A stretch of DNA of 64,000 nt from Alphaproteobacteria bacterium. GTDB taxonomy: Bacteria > Myxococcota_A > UBA796 > GCA-2862545. A model generated the notes under the pieces. The model was not told the DNA's origin, ran no database searches, and worked only from the letters and a program-made list of their open reading frames with translations. Positions 1 through 6,921 of the stretch are shown here, piece by piece. Position 1 is the stretch's first letter, and each line of letters begins with the position of its first letter. Position numbers and translations under genes: made by a program. The stretch covers positions 62,001 through 126,000 of the forward strand of contig JACKEO010000013.1 of assembly GCA_020632955.1 (NCBI GenBank), read 5' to 3'.

Positions 1-144
1 CGTGTCGAGCGACTTCGTGCCGAACTCGATCTGCTTGCAGGGATCCCCACCCGCCTCGGTGCACGTCGGGATCTGGCAGACCTCGAACTGCGTGGCGCAG
101 CCACCCAGCAGCACCATGGCCGCGCCCAAGAGACCGTGACGCAT
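1..144 (-). CDS. Lipoprotein, N-terminal fragment (cut by window edge)
   Basis: Only the first 48 codons lie in the window; the gene runs off the left edge. It starts at an ATG with a GGGGAGG ribosome binding site just upstream. The N-terminus is a type II signal peptide ending in a lipobox (LLGGC, Cys16), so the protein should be lipidated and held in the outer or inner membrane. Three more cysteines (at about 23, 28 and 36) follow soon after, suggesting disulfides. The function cannot be told from this fragment. Confidence 0.75.
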   Translation of the reverse strand, partial: MRHGLLGAAMVLLGGCATQFEVCQIPTCTEAGGDPCKQIEFGTKSLDT

Positions 145-205
145 CGAACCTCCCCGCCGCACCTAGCGCGTCGCGCCCTCCACGCCGACCCGTCCGGTCG
201 TCGGG

Positions 206-2788
206 CTAGGGGACGACGAGCGGGCCGTCCGGCGGCGTCCACCCGTCGCCTCCCGCATCCACGAACCACGGACCGATCACGGCCCAGGGCGTGCGCGAGG
301 TGACCGGCGCCATGGGTGCATCGCCCTCCGCCACCACCACGAAGCTCGCGTCCACGCCCGCATCGAGGGTGAAGGTGGCCGAGGTGCCGTCCACGCGGTC
401 GACCTCCACGCCGTCGCGGAGCAGGAGCAGCCGGTCGACCACGATCCAGCTGGGCGACCGCGCCTCCACCGTGAGCGTGGCGCCCGGCGCCACCACCTGC
501 CCGGGCTGCGAGGACGGGAGCAGGAACGGACCCCGCGTGGCCTGGGTGCGCAGACCGCGGAGCGTGGCCACGAGCGTGTCGTCGTCGAGCGCGGCGGGCA
601 CGTCGACGCCCGCCCCGAGCCAGGTGGCGGTCATCCCCACGTCGCCCCCCAGGTGGCCGTGGCTGTCGCTCACGCCGACCGGCGCCGCCCGATGGCCGTG
701 GGTGACGAGGTCGAGCCAGAAGGGGAAGGACTCCTCCTGCTTGCCGGCATTGATCACCTCCACGGCCTGGAAGTCCTGCGACCAGTAGTCCGACCGCCCG
801 ATGCGTCCGGGCGTCCATCGCGCGGCCGCGCCCAGCCCGTTGTCGAGCGGGTGGTTGAGCTGCAGCACGAAGTCGGCGCCGTGCCGGGCCCGGAGGGCCT
901 CGGTGATCTCGGAGGTGGTGGTGGGGATGTCGTCCCACCAGGAGTACGCGCCCCCGTTGGAGGCCAGGGGGTCGGAGCGCACCGGGTAGATGTTCATGTG
1001 CCCACGGAGCGGCGGGCTCACCTCGTCGCTCAGCACCGTGGCGAGCACGTCGTCGAGACCGAGGGCGCCGAGGAGGGGCCGGTAGTCGGCGAGGTGGTCG
1101 TGATCGGTGCCGAAGTGCACCTGGATGCCCACCGCGGCGGCCACCACGAGGCGGTCCTCCATGGTGATCTCGCCGTCGCCGGAGGGGGAGGCGTGGCTGT
1201 GGGGGTCGGCGAGCAGCCACCCCGGGTGCTCGAAGGCGGCAGGCAGGCTCGGCGCCACCGTGGCCACGCCTCCGTCCGTCACGGTCACGGTCTCCTGGTG
1301 CACCTCGAAGCGCATCCCCCGGTGGACGATCACCCGCCAGGTGCCGGGCTCCACCGCGAGCTCGAGGGTGCCCCCCCGGGACCAGCCGGCCGCGTCGAGG
1401 CCCGACCCCGGGCCATCGGGCTCGAGCCGCTCGTCACGCGTTGCCCGACCGCCCTGCCGGGTCATCCGGACGGCGAAGGGCAGCCCGTCGTCCACGGTGA
1501 TCGCCACACGCCCCACCGGCCCGAGGACCAGGGGATCCGAGGCCTGGGCCGGGAGCCTGCCCGTGGCGGACGTGCCCCGCGGCCGCCCCTTGCCGAGCTC
1601 GGCGAGGACCGCGTCGCGCACCGAGGCGTCGGCATAGGGCGCGTAGGGCGGGGCATCCGGCACGTCGACGAAGCGACCGGAGCGGTCGCTCACCGCCGTG
1701 GCCACCGCCGCGCTCCCCTCCGGGACCTGCACCGCGAAGGCCCCGTCGGCGCCCGAGACGGCCACGGTCCATGGGGCGTCGTCGACGAGGACGGCGACCT
1801 CCACGCCGGCCAGGGGCGCCACGCCGTCGGTGACCGTGCCCGCGAGCGTGGTGGTGGGCACGCCACGACGTCGAAGGACCTCGTCGGTGAGCGTGGAGAG
1901 CTGCCGTGCCACGCCGTACCAGGCCACGTCCTCCACCGGCTCCCCGGCCGTCAGCGCGCGCGTGGGCCCGCCCCCGATCGCCGCGTCGGCGAGGCTCGCC
2001 ACGAGATCCAGCCCCCCGGTGGCCGACAGCTCGCCCTCGGGCGCGAAGGTGGCCGCCACGGCCCCACCCGGCGCGATGTAGCCCGTCCACCCGAAGGTCC
2101 CCGGGATCTCCCCGGATCGGCCCTCGCCCTCGGTCCACCGGGTGGAGACCTCCGGCGCGCCGAAGATGACGTGCGACACACCGAGCTGCACGTCGGTCGG
2201 CGCCGTCACCGAGCTGCGCACCTCGAGAAGGGAGCTGCCCGGTGCGAGCACGTAGTCGACCACCACCTCCAGGCCGAGCTCCTGCACCAGCCCCGGCGAC
2301 TCCACGGCGCCCTCGAGCAGCGCCAGCGGGGCCTCGATGGCCTCCACGCGCACATGGGCCGGCCCCCCGTCGAGCCCGTCCTCGATCACCTCGATCGTGA
2401 TGGGCGCGAGGATGCGGCCCAGCCCGAACATGGGAGCCCACTTCTCGACCAGCTCACGCCCCGGCTCGCCGGCCGGCCGCACCACGTCGGCGTCGAGGAT
2501 GCCGCCCCAGCCCGTGAGGTAGTAGCTGGCGGGCCGCGACGCCTGGAGCACGAAGCGCACCCGGTCGTTGATCAGCAGGATGTCCCCGGGCCGCCCCTCG
2601 GCGCTCACGCCGGCGATGAGGGCCGCGGGGTCGGTGATCACGCCCGCACGGGCCTCGTCCTCGCCCAGCGGCGTGACGAGGTCGATGGGAGGCGCCTGGG
2701 TGTCGACGACGTCGGTGTCGTCGTCCTTGGCGGGGCCGGGGGCACAGCCGGCGGCCAGGAGGAGGAGGAAGGGGACGACGCGTGGCAT
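206..2788 (-). CDS. PHP-domain (CehA/McbA-like) lipoprotein
   Basis: An 860-residue lipoprotein: lipobox AAGC with Cys15, then a short Asp/Thr spacer. Residues about 315-375 look like a carboxypeptidase-regulatory or CNA-B-type beta domain (TLAGTVTDG...). Residues about 520-740 form a PHP-type metallohydrolase domain, with DPHSH near 527, a TDHDH block near 560 and SDSHGH near 708 as likely metal ligands. Known CehA/McbA proteins hydrolyse carbaryl-type esters or phosphoesters, but the substrate here is unknown. The whole architecture is shared with the protein at 6888-9476, so the two are paralogs. A promoter (TTGTCG, 18 bp, TAGGCT) lies 20-50 bp upstream. The long N-terminal beta-rich region has no family I recognise. 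Confidence 0.85.
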   Translation of the reverse strand: MPRVVPFLLLLAAGCAPGPAKDDDTDVVDTQAPPIDLVTPLGEDEARAGVITDPAALIAGVSAEGRPGDILLINDRVRFVLQASRPASYYLTGWGGILDADVVRPAGEPGRELVEKWAPMFGLGRILAPITIEVIEDGLDGGPAHVRVEAIEAPLALLEGAVESPGLVQELGLEVVVDYVLAPGSSLLEVRSSVTAPTDVQLGVSHVIFGAPEVSTRWTEGEGRSGEIPGTFGWTGYIAPGGAVAATFAPEGELSATGGLDLVASLADAAIGGGPTRALTAGEPVEDVAWYGVARQLSTLTDEVLRRRGVPTTTLAGTVTDGVAPLAGVEVAVLVDDAPWTVAVSGADGAFAVQVPEGSAAVATAVSDRSGRFVDVPDAPPYAPYADASVRDAVLAELGKGRPRGTSATGRLPAQASDPLVLGPVGRVAITVDDGLPFAVRMTRQGGRATRDERLEPDGPGSGLDAAGWSRGGTLELAVEPGTWRVIVHRGMRFEVHQETVTVTDGGVATVAPSLPAAFEHPGWLLADPHSHASPSGDGEITMEDRLVVAAAVGIQVHFGTDHDHLADYRPLLGALGLDDVLATVLSDEVSPPLRGHMNIYPVRSDPLASNGGAYSWWDDIPTTTSEITEALRARHGADFVLQLNHPLDNGLGAAARWTPGRIGRSDYWSQDFQAVEVINAGKQEESFPFWLDLVTHGHRAAPVGVSDSHGHLGGDVGMTATWLGAGVDVPAALDDDTLVATLRGLRTQATRGPFLLPSSQPGQVVAPGATLTVEARSPSWIVVDRLLLLRDGVEVDRVDGTSATFTLDAGVDASFVVVAEGDAPMAPVTSRTPWAVIGPWFVDAGGDGWTPPDGPLVVP

Positions 2789-2808
2789 GTCGGCTCCGGT
2801 GGCGGCCC

Positions 2809-2838
2809 AGCCTACTGGACCGGCACCCGACGCGACAA
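2809..2838 (-). promoter_or_regulatory. Sigma-70-like promoter for the PHP lipoprotein
   Basis: On the minus strand a -35-like TTGTCG (2838-2833) is separated by 18 bp from a -10-like TAGGCT (2814-2809), which ends 20 bp before the ATG at 2788. Just upstream (2845-2858) GTCA and TGAC half-sites 6 bp apart could be a small operator. Assigned by similarity to the sigma-70 consensus only. Confidence 0.45.
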
Positions 2839-2886
2839 AGGACCGTCACATTTCTGACAGGTCCCCGGGGGCGACGATCCGCCGGC

Positions 2887-4680
2887 TCACGCCGCGCCGA
2901 AGATGCCCTCCTCCAGCGCCGCGCCGTCATCGCCCTGGATGCCCTTCCCGATGGCCGTCGCCATGGGCAGCACCTGCGCCGCGTAGAAGCGCACGTTGGC
3001 GCGCTTGGCGACCTCGCGGGGCCCGCCGAGGGCGGCCACGGCCTGCTGGAGCCCGGCCACCCCGAGCAGCACGATGCCGAACATCCGCAGGAAGGGCGTG
3101 GCCTGGAGCATCGCCGCCTGGAGCTGACCGGCCCCGCCGAGTCCCGCGAGGTGCATCGCCGTGGCCCCCAGCTGGGCGATGGCCTTGTCGACCGCGTCCG
3201 CCGGACCCGTCAGCCCCGCCTCCCGCGCCTGGGCACACACGGCCTGGGCCGAGCCCATCCACTCCATGAAGACCTGCCCGCCGCGCAGCCGGAGCTTGCG
3301 CCCCAGGAGGTCCATGGCCTGGATGCCGTTGGTGCCCTCGTAGATGGAGCAGATCTTCGCGTCGCGGACGTGCTGCTCCACCGGGTACTCGCGGATGAAG
3401 CCGTAGCCGCCGAAGCACTGGAGCGCGGTGGCCGACAGCTCGAAGCCCAGATCGGTGAAGTGGGCCTTCACCACGGGCGTGAGCAGGTCGATGCGCTCGG
3501 CCGCCGCGGTGCGCGCCGCCTCGTCGGGGTCGTGCTCCACGATGTCGGTGAGCAGGCCGAGCTCCACGCAGACGCTGCGCATCGCCTCGATCTGGCACTT
3601 CTGCAGCAGCAGCATGCGCCGCACGTCGGGGTGCTGCCGGATCGCCACCGCCGAGGCGGAGGGATCGCGCAGCTGGTCGACCGCCACGCCCTGCTTGCGC
3701 TCCGACGTGTAGGTGAGCGCGTTGCCGTAGGCGTGCGCGGCGAGGCCGAGCCCCTGGATGCCCACGCCCAGGCGCGCCTCGTTCATCATCTGGAACATGA
3801 TCGACATGCCCTGCCCGGGCTCGCCCAGGAGCCACCCGCGGCAGGGAGCCCGGTCGCCGAGGAGCAGCGTGCAGGTGGCCGACCCGTGGATCCCCATCTT
3901 CTCCTCGATGCCGCCCACGTACACGCCGTTGCGCTCCCCGAGGGTGCCGTCGGCGTCGAACCAGAACTTCGGCACCAGGAAGATCGACAGGCCCCGGGTG
4001 CCCGGGGGCGCATCGGGCAGCCGCGCGAGCACCAGGTGGACGATGTTCCCGGTGAGGTCCTGATCGCCGCCCGAGATGAAGATCTTCTCGCCCTCCAGGA
4101 GGAAGATCCCCGGCTGCCCGGTGGGCTCGGCCTTCGCGCGGTTGGCGCCCACGTCACTGCCGGCCCCCGCCTCGGTGAGGCACATCGTGCCGGCCCACGC
4201 GCCGGTGAACATCTTCTCGGCCACCAGCGCCTTGAGGCCCTCGGGGGCCACGTGGTGCACCACCCGCGCGGCGGCCGCCGTGAGTCCCGGGTACATCATG
4301 AAGGCGGTGGCGGCGCCGGAGAACAGCTCCTGCGTGATCGTGTGGATCGCGTGGGGCAGGCCCATGCCGCCCACGTCCACGGGCCCGTCCACGGCGATCC
4401 AGCCGCCCTCGGCCATCACCTGCCACGCCTCCTTGAAGACGGCGGGCGTGGAGACGTTGCCCTGTCCGTCGAAGCGGACCCCCTCGTGGTCGCCCACCCG
4501 GTTGGCCGGGGCGAGCACGTCCTGGGCCACCCGACGCGCCTCCTCGAGCGCTGCCGTGAGGACCTCGCGATCCATGCCCTCGTAGGCCGGGTAGGCCGCC
4601 AGCTTCTCATGGGCGCGGTGCTGATCGAACAGGGCGAAGAGGTGGTCCTCGAGGTCGACGACGAAGCTGCTGGACGACAC
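2887..4680 (-). CDS. Acyl-CoA dehydrogenase, DmdC-like (C-terminally extended)
   Basis: The open frame continues upstream, but the conserved protein starts at a GTG (MSSSSFVVD...) with GGGAGG 4 bp before it, giving 597 residues, the usual length of the DmdC-type acyl-CoA dehydrogenases. These FAD enzymes introduce a trans-2 double bond into an acyl-CoA, and DmdC acts on methylmercaptopropionyl-CoA. Visible features are LTEAGAGSD (FAD/substrate loop), the FISGGDQDL stretch, and YEGTNGIQ near residue 445 in the family's active-site region, followed by the extra C-terminal helical domain. The real substrate may be another medium- or long-chain acyl-CoA. Cytoplasmic. It is transcribed divergently from the MBL-fold gene across a 91 bp gap. 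Confidence 0.88.
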   Translation of the reverse strand: MSSSSFVVDLEDHLFALFDQHRAHEKLAAYPAYEGMDREVLTAALEEARRVAQDVLAPANRVGDHEGVRFDGQGNVSTPAVFKEAWQVMAEGGWIAVDGPVDVGGMGLPHAIHTITQELFSGAATAFMMYPGLTAAAARVVHHVAPEGLKALVAEKMFTGAWAGTMCLTEAGAGSDVGANRAKAEPTGQPGIFLLEGEKIFISGGDQDLTGNIVHLVLARLPDAPPGTRGLSIFLVPKFWFDADGTLGERNGVYVGGIEEKMGIHGSATCTLLLGDRAPCRGWLLGEPGQGMSIMFQMMNEARLGVGIQGLGLAAHAYGNALTYTSERKQGVAVDQLRDPSASAVAIRQHPDVRRMLLLQKCQIEAMRSVCVELGLLTDIVEHDPDEAARTAAAERIDLLTPVVKAHFTDLGFELSATALQCFGGYGFIREYPVEQHVRDAKICSIYEGTNGIQAMDLLGRKLRLRGGQVFMEWMGSAQAVCAQAREAGLTGPADAVDKAIAQLGATAMHLAGLGGAGQLQAAMLQATPFLRMFGIVLLGVAGLQQAVAALGGPREVAKRANVRFYAAQVLPMATAIGKGIQGDDGAALEEGIFGAA

Positions 4681-4771
4681 TGTGCCTCCCGGGCGTGTGG
4701 AGCGGTGCAGGAGTGTTGCCCGACCGGACCGGACGCGCCACGAGGTGCCTCGGCACGGCCCCGGAGTCCCG

Positions 4772-5551
4772 ATGCGTGGCGTGTTCGCGGTCCTCGCCGC
4801 CCTGGGCGTGCTGGTGCTCGTGCTCGTGCTCGGCGTGGTGGCGAGCGTGTTCGGCGCCGCCCCCATCCCGGACGGCCTGGAGCTCGCGCCCGGGGTGCAG
4901 GTGGTGCAGGACGGCCACGTGTCGGTGCTGCTCGTCGACGCCGGCGAGGCAGGCGTCGCGCTCGTGGACGCGGGCAACGATCCCGAGGCCACCGCGATCC
5001 GGCGCGCCCTCGCCGCGCGCGGCCGCACCCTGGCCGACGTGCGGCTGGTGGTGCTGAGCCACGGGCACCCCGACCACCTGGCAGGCCTGCCCGCGCTGCC
5101 GCAGGCCGAGGTGGCGGCGCTGGCGGCGGAGGCACCCATCGTGGACGGCGAGCGCGTCCCGGGCGGTCCGATCTTCCGCCTGATCGGCGGCAACCCGCCC
5201 GCGTCCCGGGTGACCCGCACGGTGGTCGACGGCGAGTCGCTGCACCTGGGGGACGTGAGCCTGCAGGCGTGGGCCACACCCGGCCACACCGTGGGCTCGG
5301 CGGCCTGGCTGGTGCGCGGCGTGCTCTTCCTGGGCGACAGCGCGATCGCCCTGCCCGACGGCACGGTGGACGGCCCCCCGTGGATCTTCTCCGACGACGT
5401 GGCCACGGCCATGCGCTCGGTGCACGACCTCGCCGCGCGCCTGCAGGCCGCGGGCACCCCCGTGCACAGGGTGGCCTTCGCCCACGGTGGCCCGGTGGAC
5501 GGCCTCGGGCCGGTGCTGGCCATGACGCCGCCGGAGGAGGCCGCCCGCTAG
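4772..5551 (+). CDS. MBL-fold metallohydrolase with N-terminal membrane anchor
   Basis: The start chosen is the ATG after GGAGTCCCG; the longer open frame upstream is not protein-like. The 259-residue product begins with a hydrophobic segment (about residues 5-29), either a signal peptide or a membrane anchor. It continues with a metallo-beta-lactamase fold carrying the metal motif SHGHPDH near residue 95, a GHT block and a GDS block. Such proteins hydrolyse lactones, thioesters or phosphodiesters with two Zn or Fe ions; the substrate here is unknown. Its stop codon overlaps that of the convergent outer-membrane protein gene in a shared CTAG. Confidence 0.85.
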   Translation: MRGVFAVLAALGVLVLVLVLGVVASVFGAAPIPDGLELAPGVQVVQDGHVSVLLVDAGEAGVALVDAGNDPEATAIRRALAARGRTLADVRLVVLSHGHPDHLAGLPALPQAEVAALAAEAPIVDGERVPGGPIFRLIGGNPPASRVTRTVVDGESLHLGDVSLQAWATPGHTVGSAAWLVRGVLFLGDSAIALPDGTVDGPPWIFSDDVATAMRSVHDLAARLQAAGTPVHRVAFAHGGPVDGLGPVLAMTPPEEAAR

Positions 5552-6921
5552 AACGACACGCTCGTGCCCAGGATCACCTGCAGCTCGTGCATGAACAGCG
5601 TGCGCTCGCGCGCCGAGAGCTGGCCGGGCTCGAAGGGTCGGAAGGCGATCTGCCCGTACGACCCGAAGCCCAGGGCGTAGCGCACGCCCAGGGTGGTGGA
5701 GAACACGAGGGGCTCGTCCCGATCGCGCATCGCCAGCGGCGTGCGCAGCTCCGGCCCGAAGGTGACGCCGTAGTACGACAGCCGGTCCGCGAAGAGGCCC
5801 TGCTCGGTGGACCCGTTCTGGTCGGTGAACAGCCCGGCACCGATCCACACCTTCTCGGCGGCCTGGGCGCGCCCGCCCAGGGCCAGGTTCCACATCGCGT
5901 TGCGCGCCGGCGACAGCGGCGCCTCGGTCTGCCCCAGCACGGCCTCGCCCTCCAGCCCCACCCAGAAGCGCGGGCGGCGCACCCCGACCGACAGCGAGAA
6001 GCGCATCGGCTCGAAGGGCTGGAAGCCCCACTCCACCCCGGCAGCGCGGGCCCCGTCCGCGATCACGCGCGCGTCCTGGGCGTCGCCGAGGAAGTTCGTC
6101 GCGCCGCTGGACGTGATCTCGCCCCACTGGGCGATGCCGAAGGACATCGTGCGGACGACCAGCCCGATCCACCAGTCCGGCACGAACTGCCACTGCAGCG
6201 ACACCGCGAAGTTGAGGCCGAGCACGTTGCGCACGCCGTCCTGCGCGTAGCTGGCGAACAGCGTGGTGGGCTGGCCCGCCCGCACGCCGTCGAGCGTGGC
6301 CTGGAAGCTGAAGCTGGCCAGTCGGCGCTGGTACACGAAGAAGACGCAGCCGCCGATCTTCAGGTCGTCGGTGGCCTGCCAGCCGACGCCCGCGCCCGCG
6401 TAGTACGTCTGGTCCTCCGCGAAGACCTGCAGGGACTGACGGTAGGCGGCGGGATCCCAGTCCTGCGGCTGGGCGGTGTCCTCGAGCGTGGAGCGCAGCA
6501 CCAGGCGTCCGCCCTGGGGCGAGAGCAGCGCGAGGCCCCAGCCCACCCTGCGCGGTGCGCCGCGGGCGATGACCACGGCCGTGGGCACCGACGTGAACTG
6601 GTTCGCCACGCCCGGCGCGTCCCGTGCCCCGTCCCCGAGGCTGGTGCGCACGAAGTCCGACGACCCCCGGATGCGCAAGGTGAAGGCCGAGGCGTTCACC
6701 GACAGGCGGGTCTGGGTCAGGCCCCCGAGACCCGCCGGGTTGTACCAGGCGGCCTCCCCCGCGTCCGTGACCGCGAGGCCGGCCGCGGCGGTCGTCGCGG
6801 CCTCCGCACCCATGTGGTACGAGCGGTCGTTGCCGGCGAGGGCGGGCCCCGCGGCCAGTCCCCCGCACACCAGCAGCGCCGCGCGGATCAGGGCAGCAGC
6901 GGCGGCAGGGGGGGCGACCAC
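5548..6921 (-). CDS. FadL/OmpP1-like outer-membrane protein
   Basis: About 457 residues with an N-terminal signal peptide (LIRAALLVCGGLAAGPALA) followed by the AAAGLAVTDAGEAAWYNPAGLGGL region, of which NPAGL is the hallmark of the FadL/TodX/OmpP1 hydrophobic-substrate porins. Many alternating Tyr/Trp/Phe strands end in a C-terminal Phe (SVSF), typical for BamA-recognised barrels. It probably carries fatty acids or other hydrophobic compounds across the outer membrane. The start is uncertain: a GTG at 6921 is preferred, but a CTG at 6891 exactly overlaps the upstream stop codon (CTGA) and would also give a perfect signal peptide, and an ATG lies at 6966. It overlaps the PHP lipoprotein gene upstream, so the two are probably co-transcribed. 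Confidence 0.8.
   Translation of the reverse strand: MVAPPAAAAALIRAALLVCGGLAAGPALAGNDRSYHMGAEAATTAAAGLAVTDAGEAAWYNPAGLGGLTQTRLSVNASAFTLRIRGSSDFVRTSLGDGARDAPGVANQFTSVPTAVVIARGAPRRVGWGLALLSPQGGRLVLRSTLEDTAQPQDWDPAAYRQSLQVFAEDQTYYAGAGVGWQATDDLKIGGCVFFVYQRRLASFSFQATLDGVRAGQPTTLFASYAQDGVRNVLGLNFAVSLQWQFVPDWWIGLVVRTMSFGIAQWGEITSSGATNFLGDAQDARVIADGARAAGVEWGFQPFEPMRFSLSVGVRRPRFWVGLEGEAVLGQTEAPLSPARNAMWNLALGGRAQAAEKVWIGAGLFTDQNGSTEQGLFADRLSYYGVTFGPELRTPLAMRDRDEPLVFSTTLGVRYALGFGSYGQIAFRPFEPGQLSARERTLFMHELQVILGTSVSF

Noticed and set aside
653..2857. Long plus-strand open frame of 734 codons opposite the first PHP lipoprotein gene
   Set aside because: It is rich in His, Gly and Arg without domain motifs, as expected of an antisense frame in high-G+C DNA; the minus-strand frame has a signal peptide and PHP motifs.
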